Below, piece after piece: positions 7,363 through 15,173 of a stretch of 26,049 nt of DNA. The notes beneath the pieces were generated by a model. It saw only the letters and a program-made list of their open reading frames with translations. It made no database searches and was not told the DNA's origin. The DNA lies in the NCBI GenBank assembly GCA_023390245.1, contig JAEWDF010000060.1:1-26049 (forward strand), given 5' to 3'. The first letter of the stretch is position 1; every line of letters begins with the position of its first letter. The position numbers were made by a program, and so were the translations under genes. The stretch comes from Pseudomonadota bacterium. GTDB taxonomy: Bacteria > Pseudomonadota > Alphaproteobacteria > Caulobacterales > Caulobacteraceae.

Positions 7363-7833
7363 GATGAGCGGTTCATGCGCATGGCGCTGGACCAAGCGCA
7401 AGCGGCGGCGGACGCGGGAGAGGTTCCCGTGGGCGCAATTCTGGTCGATCCGGCCTCCGGCGCGGTGATCGCGACCGGCGCCAACGGCCCCATCGCCGCC
7501 CACGATCCCACCGCCCACGCCGAGATCGTGGCGATGCGCCGCGCCGCGGCGGCGCTGGAGAACTACCGGCTGACCGGCCTGACCCTCTATGTGACGCTGG
7601 AGCCGTGCGCCATGTGCGCCGGCGCCATCAGCCACGCCCGCATCGGCCGGGTGGTCTGGGCGGCGGACGATCCCAAGGGCGGCGGGGTCGCGCACGGCCC
7701 GCGCGTGTTCGACCAGCCGACATGCCACTGGCGTCCCGCCCTCGACTCGGGCCTTCTGGCGGACGAGGGCTCGGCGCTGCTGAAGGGGTTCTTCCGGGCC
7801 CGCAGGGGAACGGCGGCGCCGGGCGCACGTTAG
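7351..7833 (+). CDS. tadA: tRNA-specific adenosine deaminase TadA
   Basis: A 160-residue zinc deaminase that makes inosine at wobble position 34 of tRNA-Arg(ACG). The zinc site and proton shuttle are HAE (His56, Glu58) and PCAMC (Cys86, Cys89). GEVPVGAILV, the LTGLTLYVTLEPC strand and GVAHGPRVFDQP are family features. The ATG at 7351 (MADHDERFMRMALDQA) matches the usual N-terminal helix. An ATG at 7375 is an alternative that would remove the overlap with rluB but shorten that helix. There is no obvious Shine-Dalgarno before 7351, so translation may be leaderless or nearly so. An MliC-like lipoprotein gene follows 38 bp downstream and could be cotranscribed. Confidence 0.94.
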   Translation: MADHDERFMRMALDQAQAAADAGEVPVGAILVDPASGAVIATGANGPIAAHDPTAHAEIVAMRRAAAALENYRLTGLTLYVTLEPCAMCAGAISHARIGRVVWAADDPKGGGVAHGPRVFDQPTCHWRPALDSGLLADEGSALLKGFFRARRGTAAPGAR

Positions 7834-7871
7834 GACGCCGCGCCAAGCGGCGCCGTTGGAGGAAGACGACC

Positions 7872-8297
7872 GTGTCCAAACCGCATCCGCCGCGATCCAT
7901 CGCCTTCGCCGCGCTGTCCGCCCTGACCGCGCTGGCCGCCTGCGGACCCGATCCCGCCCGGGCGCCGAGCACCGGCGACGAGGTGAAGGCCCGGGCCGAG
8001 GAGGCGCAGACCGCCCGCCGCCGCACGGGCGCGGAGGTGCAGGACCGCATCCTCAACAATATCGTTCACGCCGTCTATCTGTGCGAGAACGGCGAGCGCC
8101 TGACCGTGGACTTCGACAATCCGCGCCAGATGGCGACCGTCCGCAACTCCTCCGGCGAGGCGGTGGACCTGTATCAGGAACGGGCCGCCGACGGCCTGTG
8201 GTACCGCGCCTCCAACGTGGAATTGCGCGGCAAGGGCGCGATGGCGACCTGGTCGGTCGAGGGCCGCCAGCCGACCGACTGCCGCGCCGTCGACTAA
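7872..8297 (+). CDS. MliC-like lysozyme-inhibitor lipoprotein
   Basis: A 141-residue lipoprotein starting at GTG 7872 behind a strong ggaggaag ribosome site. The signal peptide ends in lipobox LAAC (Cys24). An Arg/Glu-rich spacer is followed by an MliC/PliC-like C-type lysozyme inhibitor domain (about 60-141). That domain has YLCENGERLTVDF, a central AVDLYQERAADGLWY strand and a C-terminal PTDCRAVD; the two Cys probably form the usual disulfide. Such proteins sit on the inner face of the outer membrane and protect the cell wall from host or phage lysozymes. It follows tadA and converges on the HtrA protease gene across a hairpin. Family assignment is by domain pattern; inhibition of lysozyme is inferred. 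Confidence 0.8.
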   Translation: MSKPHPPRSIAFAALSALTALAACGPDPARAPSTGDEVKARAEEAQTARRRTGAEVQDRILNNIVHAVYLCENGERLTVDFDNPRQMATVRNSSGEAVDLYQERAADGLWYRASNVELRGKGAMATWSVEGRQPTDCRAVD

Positions 8298-8314
8298 ACG
8301 CGCCCGTCCTCGTC

Positions 8315-8346
8315 CTTCCGGGGTCGTCCTGCGGACGCCCCGGAAG
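8315..8346. terminator. Bidirectional hairpin between mliC-like and htrA genes
   Basis: A perfect 9-bp stem (cttccgggg / ccccggaag) spans 8315-8346 between two convergent genes, 17 bp after one stop and 26 bp after the other. T tracts are poor, so efficiency is uncertain. Confidence 0.55.
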
Positions 8347-8372
8347 ACAGTCGTGGGCGAAGTCGACCGGCC

Positions 8373-9770
8373 TTAGGCCGGCAGGCGGCCGGTCAGTTCG
8401 CGGCCGCCGCGAAGGATCACCACTTCCGACCCGCCGCGCGCGCGTTGCAGGTCCGAGACCGAGGCCACGCCACGGCCGTCGATGCGGCGGATGACGTCAT
8501 TGGCCCGCAGGCCCATGCGCGCCGGCAGGCTGCCCCGCGTCACCCCGGTCACGATGGCGCCGGTCAGGAAGGGGTCGCCGCCCAGGCTGTCGGCGAAGGC
8601 CGGCGTCAGCACCACCGCCCGCAGACCCGCCAGGCTGCCCGAAGCCACCACGGCGCCGTCGCCGGGCTGGGCGTCGCCCGGCAGCGCCTGAACGCGCGCG
8701 CTGACCGTCCGCGCCCGTCCGTCGCGCAGCAGCCGCACTTCGACCGCGTCGTTCGGCGAGCGCGTGCCGACGCGATAGTTCAGCCCCCCCTGGTCGTTGA
8801 TCTCGGCCCCGTCGACCGCCGTGATCACGTCGCCCGGCTGGATGTCGGCGCGCGCCGCCGGGCTGCCGGGATAGACGTCGGTCACGACCAGGCCCTGGGG
8901 CCGGTCCAGGCCCAGGCTGCCGGCGATGGCGCTGGAGACGGTGTCGCCCTTCACGCCCAGCCAGGTGCGGGTCACCGCCTTGGCGCCGCCGACGGCGGAA
9001 TCGACCACCCGCTTCACCATCGCCGCCGGCACGGCGAAGCCGACGCCGGACGATGTGCCGCTGCGCGAGAAGATGGCGGTGTTGATGCCGATCAGGTCGC
9101 CGTCCATGTCCACCAGCGCGCCGCCGGAATTGCCCGGATTGATGGCCGCGTCGGTCTGGATGAAGGAGCCGGAATCGGAAATGCCCGTCTCGGTCCGGTT
9201 CAGGGCCGAGATGATGCCGTTGGTCACCGTCTGGCCCACGCCGAACGGATTGCCGATGGCCAGCACCAGGTCGCCGACCTGCTGCTGCTCCTGGTCGTCG
9301 ATCCGCAGGAACGGCAGGCCGCCCTCCACGCCCTGAAGCTTCAGAACCGCGATGTCGCTGCGCTGGTCGGCCAGCACCACCTCGGCCGGGAATTCGCGAC
9401 GGTCGTTCAGCACGACCTTGATCTGCTGCATGTTCTCGATGACGTGATAGTTGGTCGCCACGATGCCGTCGGCGCGCACGATGACGCCCGATCCGACCGA
9501 TTCCGCCACCCGCGCCTGCGGGATGCCTCCGCCGAAGAACTGCCAGAACGGATCGGCCTGGACGCGCTGCACGCCGCGCGCCGAGATGTTGACCACGGCC
9601 GGCGCCGCCTGGCGCACCACCGGCGCGAAACTGGCCTTCATGGCGTTGGAATCGCCGGGGACGGCGCGGGGCTGTTCGGCGAACACCCCGTCCTGGGCCT
9701 TGGAGCTGTCGGGATTGCCGCAGGCGGACAGGGCCAGGGCGGCGGCGAGCACGATCGATCGGGTCTTCAT
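8373..9770 (-). CDS. HtrA/DegP-type periplasmic serine protease, lipoprotein
   Basis: A 465-residue Do-like protease for envelope protein quality control. The signal peptide ends in lipobox LSAC (Cys17), so the protein is predicted to be membrane-anchored. The trypsin-like domain has catalytic His109 (TNYHVIE), Asp139 (SDIAVLK) and Ser215 (NPGNSGGAL). Two PDZ domains follow (about 265-360 and 375-465), the first with the VVTDVYPGSPAARADIQPGDVI pattern. Overall architecture matches DegP/DegQ/DegS relatives; the lipobox and two PDZ domains suggest a DegP-like enzyme tethered to a membrane. The ATG at 9770 is fixed by the signal peptide. It lies 58 bp downstream of an MFS transporter gene on the same strand. 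Confidence 0.94.
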   Translation of the reverse strand: MKTRSIVLAAALALSACGNPDSSKAQDGVFAEQPRAVPGDSNAMKASFAPVVRQAAPAVVNISARGVQRVQADPFWQFFGGGIPQARVAESVGSGVIVRADGIVATNYHVIENMQQIKVVLNDRREFPAEVVLADQRSDIAVLKLQGVEGGLPFLRIDDQEQQQVGDLVLAIGNPFGVGQTVTNGIISALNRTETGISDSGSFIQTDAAINPGNSGGALVDMDGDLIGINTAIFSRSGTSSGVGFAVPAAMVKRVVDSAVGGAKAVTRTWLGVKGDTVSSAIAGSLGLDRPQGLVVTDVYPGSPAARADIQPGDVITAVDGAEINDQGGLNYRVGTRSPNDAVEVRLLRDGRARTVSARVQALPGDAQPGDGAVVASGSLAGLRAVVLTPAFADSLGGDPFLTGAIVTGVTRGSLPARMGLRANDVIRRIDGRGVASVSDLQRARGGSEVVILRGGRELTGRLPA

Positions 9771-9828
9771 CTTCTTCCGGCGATTGCAGGCTTGAGCGTC
9801 GCCATTGCAGACCCGATTTCGGGCCGGA

Positions 9829-11073
9829 TCAAGGCGTCGGGGTCGATTGAACGGCCGTCCTCTCCGCCCGTTCCGCGCGGCGCGCCGTGATCCAGCCCAG
9901 CAGGGCGGCGACCAGCAGCACCCCGGCGGCCAGATAGAAGCTCAGCCCCGGCCGCGACGCCGCCGACAGCGAATAGACCCAGCCGAAGAACAGCGGCGAG
10001 GCCACGCCGGCGATGGAGGCCACGCTCATCGTCGCGCCCTGGAGCTGGCCCTGCTCGCTCTCCGAGACCTGGCGGGTCATCAGCGACTGCAGCGTCGGCA
10101 TGGCCAGGCCCCACAGGGCGTTCGGCAGCATGGCCGCGACGAAGGCCCAGCCGGTCGGGGCCCAGCCCATCAGGGCGACGCCCAGCGTGCCGCCGACCAG
10201 GCCGACCAGCATGGTCCGGCGGTCGCCCAGCGCCCGCACGACCGGCCCGACCACTAGGCCCTGCATCCCCATGTCCAGCGCCCCGACCAGGGCCAGCAGC
10301 AGGCCGACCTCCTTGGGCCCCCAGCCGTAGCGGATCTGGGCGTAGAGCACGAAGACCGCCGAGAAGACGTGGTGGGCGAAATGCAGCAGGAAGGTCACTC
10401 CGGCCAGCCCGCTGAGCTCCGGATGGCGGCCCAGCAGGGCCATGGCCCCGACCGGATTGGCGCGCCGCCAGCTGAAGGCCATCCGCTTCTCGCGCGGCAG
10501 GCTCTCGGGCAGGACGAAGGCGCCATAGAGGAAGGCCAGGCCCGACAGGGCGGCGGCGGCCCAGAAGGGCGCGCGCGGCCCGATCTCGCCCAGGAAGCCG
10601 CCCATGACCGGCCCCAGCACGAAGCCGCCGGAGAAGGCCGCCCCGATCAGTCCATAGGCCCGCGCCCGCTTCTCGGGCGGGGTGATGTCGGCCATGTAGG
10701 CGTAGATGGTGGTGAAGCTGGACGAGGTGACGCCGGCGACGATCCGCCCCAGCGCCAGCCACCACAGGTTCGGCGCCACGGCCATCAGCACATAGTCGAT
10801 CGCCAGGCCCGCGCAGCTCAGCAGGATCACCGGTCGGCGGCCATGCTGGTCCGACAGGGAGCCGATGATCGGCGAGGCGACGAACTGCATCCCCGCCCAC
10901 AGGGCCACGAAGACGCCGTTGATGACGCCGGCGCGCGCGTTGGAGCCGACGAACTGCTCGATCAGCTGCGGCAGGACGGGGATGATGATCCCCATCGCCA
11001 CGATGTCGAGCACGGCGGTGACGAAGATGAAGCCGATGGCCGCCTTCAGGCGCCGTTCCGGAATGACGGACAT
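9829..11073 (-). CDS. MFS transporter, TetA/TCR-like drug:proton antiporter family
   Basis: A 414-residue, 12-helix major facilitator. The MFS motif A appears after helix 2 as GSLSDQHGRRPVIL, and the antiporter motif C in helix 5 as GGFVLGPVMGGFLG. The N-terminal helix (VLDIVAMGIIIPVLPQLI) is typical of the TCR/TetA group of drug-proton antiporters. Many chromosomal homologues of this group have no proven drug, so resistance should not be claimed from sequence. The ATG at 11073 (MSVIPERRLK) is chosen over a GTG four codons upstream because ggag sits 8 bp before it. Downstream, 58 bp away, is the HtrA protease gene. Upstream is a palindromic repeat and then the aldo/keto reductase gene. Confidence 0.9.
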   Translation of the reverse strand: MSVIPERRLKAAIGFIFVTAVLDIVAMGIIIPVLPQLIEQFVGSNARAGVINGVFVALWAGMQFVASPIIGSLSDQHGRRPVILLSCAGLAIDYVLMAVAPNLWWLALGRIVAGVTSSSFTTIYAYMADITPPEKRARAYGLIGAAFSGGFVLGPVMGGFLGEIGPRAPFWAAAALSGLAFLYGAFVLPESLPREKRMAFSWRRANPVGAMALLGRHPELSGLAGVTFLLHFAHHVFSAVFVLYAQIRYGWGPKEVGLLLALVGALDMGMQGLVVGPVVRALGDRRTMLVGLVGGTLGVALMGWAPTGWAFVAAMLPNALWGLAMPTLQSLMTRQVSESEQGQLQGATMSVASIAGVASPLFFGWVYSLSAASRPGLSFYLAAGVLLVAALLGWITARRAERAERTAVQSTPTP

Positions 11074-11145
11074 GCGAATCTCCACGACCCGCGACTTCTA
11101 GCGCGGCGCGGGCCGCGCGACAGGGGAAAGACGCAGGCGCTTCAA

Positions 11146-11272
11146 GACCCCCTCCACCGCTTCGCGGTCCCCCTCCCCCCGCAAAGCGGGGGAGGAGACG
11201 GGTTAAGCGCTTCTGTCTCCTCCCCGCTTCGCGGGGAGGTGGCTCGGAGCGCAGCGGAGAGACGGAGGGGGG
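11146..11272. repeat. GC-rich inverted intergenic repeat
   Basis: About 127 bp form two inverted arms. Each arm carries a hairpin of the type ctcccc-gcttcg-cggggag (left about 11172-11195, right about 11216-11238), joined around gacgggttaagcgcttctgtc. The two arms are near copies of each other in opposite orientation. This resembles the paired REP-like elements scattered between genes in Caulobacterales and related genomes. It separates the MFS and aldo/keto reductase genes. Confidence 0.75.
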
Positions 11273-11290
11273 CTCTTCGCGACGCAACCC

Positions 11291-12277
11291 CTACCGATTC
11301 AGCGCCCCCCGCGCCGCCTCGGCGTAGCGATGGCCGGACGCGGCGCCCTTGGGGAAGACCGCCTCGACCCGGGCCAGGTCCTCCGCCGTCAGGACCAGGT
11401 CCACGGCGGCGACATTGTCCTCCAGAGCGGCGATCCGCCGAGTGCCCGGGATCGGCACGAGGTCCTCGCCCTGGGCCAGGACCCAGGCCAGGGCCAACTG
11501 GGCGGCCGTGACGCCCCGCTCGGCGGCGATGGCCTTCACCGCCTCCACCAGATCGAGGTTCCTGCGGAAGTTCTCGCCCATGAAGCGCGGGTTGGTGCGG
11601 CGCGTGTCGTCGGCGGCCAGATCGTCGATCGAGCGGATGTCGCCGGACAGGAAGCCGCGGCCGAGCGGACTGTAGGGCACGAAGCCGATCCCCAGGTCGC
11701 GGCAGACGCCGAAGATCTCGTCCTCCGGCTCCCGGCTCCACAGCGAATATTCGGTCTGCAACGCCGTGATCGGGTGCGTGGCGTGCGCCTTCCTCAGGGT
11801 CGCCGGCGCGGCCTCGGACAGGCCCAGGAAGCGGACCTTGCCCTCCTTGACCAGTTCCGCCATGGTGCCGACCGTCTCCTCGATCGGCGTGTCGGGGTCG
11901 ACCCGGTGCAGGTAGTAGAGATCGACATGGTCGAGCCCCAGTCGCTGGAGGCTGCCCTCGATCGCGCGCCGCACGTTCGCCGGCGAACCGTCGACCATCA
12001 GGCGAGACCGGTCCTCGTTGTAGCCGATGCCGAACTTGGTCGCGACGAAGGCCTTGTCGCGCCGGTCCTTCAACGCCTTGCCGACCAGGACCTCATTGGC
12101 GTGGGGCCCGTACATCTCGGCCGTGTCGAACAGGGTGACGCCCAGTTCCAGAGCGCGGTGGATCACCGCGATGGAGCGCGCCTCGTCGGAGCCGCCGTAG
12201 AAGGCGCTCATGCCCATGCAGCCCAGGCCGATGGCCGACACCTCGGGTCCGTTCGGGCCCAGCTTGCGCGTCTTCAT
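11291..12277 (-). CDS. Aldo/keto reductase
   Basis: A 328-residue NADPH-dependent aldo/keto reductase with the (beta/alpha)8 fold. The catalytic tetrad is visible: Asp51 and Tyr56 in FDTAEMYG, Lys81 in VATKFG and His124 in YYLHRVD. The cofactor region includes VPYSPLGRGFL and the IPGTRR loop. The GLGCMGMS start and overall length resemble the YakC/AKR13-type subgroup. Substrate is unknown; small aldehydes or quinone-derived carbonyls are plausible. The ATG at 12277 is preceded by aggagggc on the minus strand, a good ribosome site; in-frame sequence further upstream runs antisense into tRNA-His and was rejected. Confidence 0.92.
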   Translation of the reverse strand: MKTRKLGPNGPEVSAIGLGCMGMSAFYGGSDEARSIAVIHRALELGVTLFDTAEMYGPHANEVLVGKALKDRRDKAFVATKFGIGYNEDRSRLMVDGSPANVRRAIEGSLQRLGLDHVDLYYLHRVDPDTPIEETVGTMAELVKEGKVRFLGLSEAAPATLRKAHATHPITALQTEYSLWSREPEDEIFGVCRDLGIGFVPYSPLGRGFLSGDIRSIDDLAADDTRRTNPRFMGENFRRNLDLVEAVKAIAAERGVTAAQLALAWVLAQGEDLVPIPGTRRIAALEDNVAAVDLVLTAEDLARVEAVFPKGAASGHRYAEAARGALNR

Positions 12278-12374
12278 GAAACGCCCTCCTGTCGATGTGG
12301 GAAACCGGCGACGTCCGCCGACGATCAGGAAATGCGTGCGCCTGGGCCTCGTTGCAAGCCCGCGCCCTTCGCGA

Positions 12375-12451
12375 TGGTACCGCCTCTCAGGATCGAACTG
12401 AGGACCTCCGGCTCCACAAACCGGCGCTCTAACCATCTGAGCTAAGGCGGC
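12375..12451 (-). tRNA. tRNA-His (GTG)
   Basis: A complete 77-nt cloverleaf with encoded CCA. The anticodon stem CCGGT/GCCGG holds the loop TTGTGGA with anticodon GTG; the T arm is CTCAG-TTCGATC-CTGAG. The acceptor stem pairs GCCGCCT with AGGCGGT, so the first pair is G1·U72 and the discriminator is A73. These replace the usual G-1:C73 identity elements of bacterial tRNA-His. Confidence 0.95.
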
Positions 12452-12471
12452 CCGCGCATCGCGAGGCGCGT

Positions 12472-12500
12472 TCTCTAGCGGGACTGCCGGAGCCGATCAA
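12472..12500 (-). promoter_or_regulatory. Promoter for tRNA-His
   Basis: On the minus strand TTGATC (12500-12495), a 17-bp spacer and TAGAGA (12477-12472, in GCTAGAGA) resemble the Caulobacter housekeeping pattern TTGAC / GCTANA. The -10 box ends 20 bp before the mature tRNA. Confidence 0.5.
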
Positions 12501-12518
12501 GGCGTTCCGGTCCCGGCG

Positions 12519-12554
12519 AAAAGAAAAACGCCCCGGAGCCGAAGCTCCGGGGCG
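12519..12554 (-). terminator. Rho-independent terminator of the exbBD-tonB operon
   Basis: On the minus strand, 22 bp after the tonB stop, an 11-bp perfect GC-rich stem (cgccccggagc / gctccggggcg) with a UUCG tetraloop is followed by TTTTTCTTTT. This is a textbook intrinsic terminator and separates tonB from the tRNA-His promoter. Confidence 0.92.
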
Positions 12555-12576
12555 CTGATCTGTCTTGGCCGAAGCC

Positions 12577-13299
12577 TCAGTCCGCGAGGGTGAACGGCAC
12601 CCGGACGCGGAAGGTGGCGTCCTGGGCCGCGCCGTCCACGGTGCGCGGCGAGAGCTGGCCCCGCTGCACCACGTTGACGGCCGCGCGGCCGAAGCCCATG
12701 CCCGACGGCTCTTCCGAGACCACCCGGCAGTTGGCGGGGCGGCCGTTGGATTGCGCCGTGCACTCGACCGTGGCCGAACCGCTGATGCCCCGATCCAGAG
12801 CGCGGCTCGGGAAGTCGTTGGCGGTCGGACGCGGCGGACGCGCCCACTGCACATTGGTGATCACCGAAGGCCGCGGCGGCGCCGGCGGAGCAGGCGGAGG
12901 CGGCGGACCGGGGACGATCACGGGCGGACCCGTGTATTCGACGCGGTCTTCCTTCTTCGTCGGCTCGATCGGCAGCGTGACCGGAGGCGGCGGAGCCTGG
13001 GTGTTGATCACCGGCTCGCGCACCTGGAGCTTCGGCGGCGGAGGCGTGTCCGGCGGCGGCGGCGGAGGCGGAGGCGGCGGAGGCGGCGGGGCCGGCTCGA
13101 CCAACTCAACTTCCACCGACTCGTCGACGTAGTTGAACTCCTTCAGCTTGAACTTCGCCTGCTGCAGATAGAACAGGAGAAGCGCGAAAAGGATGGTGAC
13201 GATCAGCAGGCAGACGATCAGCACGGGGAAGGAAACCCCCATGAAGCCCTTCTGCTTCGGCGCGTCGTACCGACTGCGGTGATAAGTGACGTCTGTCAT
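12577..13299 (-). CDS. tonB: TonB family energy transducer
   Basis: A 240-residue TonB-type protein that transmits proton-motive force from ExbB/ExbD to outer-membrane receptors. It has a short cytoplasmic N-terminus, one transmembrane helix at about 21-45 (GVSFPVLIVCLLIVTI..), and a long proline-rich periplasmic region that includes 13 consecutive prolines. The C-terminal TonB domain (about 150-240) has GISGSATVECTAQ and ends in ATFRVRVPFTL. The transmembrane helix lacks the His found in the SHLS motif of enterobacterial TonB. A Cys pair (TVEC..ANC) may form a disulfide. It starts 12 bp after exbD and ends before a strong terminator. The specific receptors served cannot be inferred. Confidence 0.93.
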   Translation of the reverse strand: MTDVTYHRSRYDAPKQKGFMGVSFPVLIVCLLIVTILFALLLFYLQQAKFKLKEFNYVDESVEVELVEPAPPPPPPPPPPPPPDTPPPPKLQVREPVINTQAPPPPVTLPIEPTKKEDRVEYTGPPVIVPGPPPPPAPPAPPRPSVITNVQWARPPRPTANDFPSRALDRGISGSATVECTAQSNGRPANCRVVSEEPSGMGFGRAAVNVVQRGQLSPRTVDGAAQDATFRVRVPFTLAD

Positions 13300-13311
13300 T
13301 GCACCTCGCGC

Positions 13312-13749
13312 CTACTGCGTCGACTGATCTTCGCCGACCAGGGCGACGGAATAGAATCCGTTGTCCTGAAGCGCGTTCATGACCTGCATGAAATCGCCGT
13401 ATCGGGTCTGTTGGTCGGCGCGGATGAAGATCCGCTCTTCTTCCGGGTTCCGGGTCTTGATCTGATCGCGCAGATCCTGGCCCAGGGCGCCAACGTCGGT
13501 CTTGAAGTCGCCCACATAGACGTCGCCGTCATTCTGGATCGAGATGTAGACCGGCTTCGGCGGGTTCGGTTGCGGCTTTGCGACCGCGATAGGAAGTTCC
13601 ACCGGCACCGACACGGAGGCCAGAGGCGCGGCCACCATGAAGATGATCAGGAGGACCAACATGATATCAACGAAAGGCGTAACGTTGATATCGCTGTTGG
13701 CCTCGATGTGGTACTTGCCACCGCCGCCGCCTGAAAGTTTGGCGGCCAT
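13312..13749 (-). CDS. exbD: Biopolymer transport protein ExbD
   Basis: A 145-residue ExbD/TolR-family subunit of the proton-driven motor that powers TonB. After a Gly-rich cytoplasmic leader, the transmembrane helix carries the essential proton-accepting Asp in NVTPFVDIMLVLLIIFM (Asp28). A periplasmic domain follows, with VYISIQNDGDVYVGD and the IFIRADQQTRYGDFMQVM segment near the end. The gene begins 5 bp after exbB and ends 12 bp before tonB, so all three are one operon. TolR is the main alternative, but the adjoining tonB and the absence of tolA/tolB favour ExbD. Confidence 0.94.
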   Translation of the reverse strand: MAAKLSGGGGGKYHIEANSDINVTPFVDIMLVLLIIFMVAAPLASVSVPVELPIAVAKPQPNPPKPVYISIQNDGDVYVGDFKTDVGALGQDLRDQIKTRNPEEERIFIRADQQTRYGDFMQVMNALQDNGFYSVALVGEDQSTQ

Positions 13750-13754
13750 AGCGC

Positions 13755-14645
13755 TTACGCCCCCTTGTCGAGCTGACGCGAGATGCCGTTGATCAGTTCA
13801 GCGTTGAAGCCGTCCGCACGGGTGCCGTAGGCGGCGATGCGGGTGTTGAAGTAGTTGTAGAAGATAACGGCCGGGATAGCGGCGAACAGACCGATGCCGG
13901 TGGCCAGCAGGGCTTCGGCGATACCCGGAGCCACGACGGCCAGGTTGGTCGTGTTCGATTCGGCGATGCCGATGAACGAGTTCATGATGCCGTACACGGT
14001 GCCGAACAGACCGACGAACGGACCGGTCGAACCGACCGACGCCAGGAACTGCTGACCGCCCGACAGACGACCGGCGAGGCCGGCTTGCACCGCCGAGACC
14101 GCCGCCTGGGCGCGGGCCAGGGCGTCGTCCTTGTGGTCGCCGGTGACCGAGAGGCCGGCCTGACGCGACAGGTCGATTTCCTCGGTGGCCGCGGCGGCCA
14201 TGTCGGCCAGCGGGTTGCCTTCGTACTCTTCCGAGATCGCGACGGCCTTCATGTCGGCGATGGTGCGGGCGCCGCGGAAGGACTCGAGGAAGTTGTTGGT
14301 CTTGCGGTTCAGCGAGCCGAACTCGAACAGCTTGATGAGCAGCAGGGTCCACGAGAAGATCGAGGCCAGCAGCAGGCCGGCCATGACGACCTTCACGACC
14401 ACGGTCGCTTCCATGAACATGGAGATCGGGGTGATGCCGCCGGCATGTCCGCCGCCGACCGCTTCGCCCACCGTGGCGGGATCGGCTTCTTCGGTCGCGG
14501 GGGCCGGGGCCGGAGCCGCGGCGTCCGCCGGCGCGGCGGCCGGGGTGGGTTCAGCCGGGGCCTGAGCCAGAACCGGCGTGCTCGCCAGAAGCGCGGCGGC
14601 GCCGGCCATGGCGAGAAGGATGTTCGTCTTTTTGCTATCGAGCAT
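13755..14645 (-). CDS. exbB: Biopolymer transport protein ExbB with signal sequence
   Basis: A 296-residue MotA/TolQ/ExbB-family proton channel. The N-terminus (MLDSKKTNILLAMAG..) is a cleavable signal ending near VLAQ, followed by an Ala/Pro/Glu-rich periplasmic extension of about 45 residues seen in many alphaproteobacterial ExbB proteins. The first channel helix is at about 82-104 (VVVKVVMAGLLLASIF). Two further helices carry GSTGPFVGLFGTVYGIMNSF and GIAEALLATGIGLFAAIPAVIFYNYF. The ATG at 14645 has an aggaa ribosome site 10 bp upstream; longer in-frame readings lack a signal peptide. It is the first gene of exbB-exbD-tonB. The 389-bp leader region carries several inverted repeats. Confidence 0.94.
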   Translation of the reverse strand: MLDSKKTNILLAMAGAAALLASTPVLAQAPAEPTPAAAPADAAAPAPAPATEEADPATVGEAVGGGHAGGITPISMFMEATVVVKVVMAGLLLASIFSWTLLLIKLFEFGSLNRKTNNFLESFRGARTIADMKAVAISEEYEGNPLADMAAAATEEIDLSRQAGLSVTGDHKDDALARAQAAVSAVQAGLAGRLSGGQQFLASVGSTGPFVGLFGTVYGIMNSFIGIAESNTTNLAVVAPGIAEALLATGIGLFAAIPAVIFYNYFNTRIAAYGTRADGFNAELINGISRQLDKGA

Positions 14646-15034
14646 AGTTCGCCAGTTCCTGCTTGGTCTGACTCGTGGAACCAAGGGTGCGGCCCTGTCA
14701 CTAGGCCGCGCCCCAACCTGAAATGTTTCCTTCGCGGAACCCCGCCCATTCACGGAACGAGGCTCTTTGAAACGTGTGAGGGCCGCAGCCGGTTTCCCGA
14801 CTGTTTTCCTCGGTCCGGATCGTTGGAGAACGGTCTCCTCGAACCCGGTGGGACGCCCTTGGGAAGGCGTCCCAACCCCTTTGACGAACCGTTACCGGAG
14901 CGTCAAGGGCGAAGATGGCGATTTCGCCCCACACACGAACTTGGGGCGAAGTCTTGCTTCAACGGCCATTGATGCAGCCGAACGCGACATTTTCATGATA
15001 TCGGGCGGGCGAACGACGAAACGATTTGGGGGAA
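14646..15034 (-). promoter_or_regulatory. exbB upstream region rich in inverted repeats
   Basis: This 389-bp gap has no convincing gene. It contains four inverted repeats: ggaga-N4-tctcc (14825-14838), tgggacgcc-N8-ggcgtccca (14849-14874), ttgacg-N14-cgtcaa (14881-14906) and ttcgcccca-N10-tggggcgaa (14923-14950). They are candidates for operators or leader hairpins of the exbB operon. I could not recognise a Fur-like box or a confident -35/-10 pair. Confidence 0.55.
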
Positions 15035-15110
15035 TGGTGCCTGGAGGCGGATTCGAACCACCGACACGCGGATTTTCAATCCGCTGCTCTACCAACTGAG
15101 CTATCCAGGC
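15035..15110 (-). tRNA. tRNA-Phe (GAA)
   Basis: A complete 76-nt cloverleaf with encoded CCA. Acceptor GCCTGGA pairs with TCCAGGC, discriminator A. The anticodon stem GCGGA/TCCGC holds loop TTGAAAA with anticodon GAA. It follows yacG on the same strand. Confidence 0.97.
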
Positions 15111-15135
15111 GCCGCTCGGCGTCGCGAGAGCGGCG

Positions 15136-15164
15136 TCTATAAGCGAGCCGCTTTCGGGTGTCCA
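15136..15164 (-). promoter_or_regulatory. Promoter for tRNA-Phe
   Basis: On the minus strand TGGACA (15164-15159), a 17-bp spacer and TATAGA (15141-15136) form a good housekeeping promoter, with the -10 box 25 bp before the mature tRNA. It lies in the 63-bp gap after yacG, so the tRNA can be expressed independently. Confidence 0.6.
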
Positions 15165-15173
15165 GCGCCGGTT

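Noticed and set aside
8445..9890. 481-codon plus-strand open frame opposite the HtrA protease gene
   Set aside because: Antisense to clear catalytic motifs of the protease; its own translation is His/Arg/Gly-rich noise.
9829..11073. Tetracycline-resistance determinant
   Set aside because: The protein is TetA/TCR-like in motifs, but no tetR or mobile context is present and many chromosomal relatives have other substrates.
11146..11272. CRISPR-like repeat array
   Set aside because: Two inverted copies only, no regularly spaced direct repeats and no spacers.
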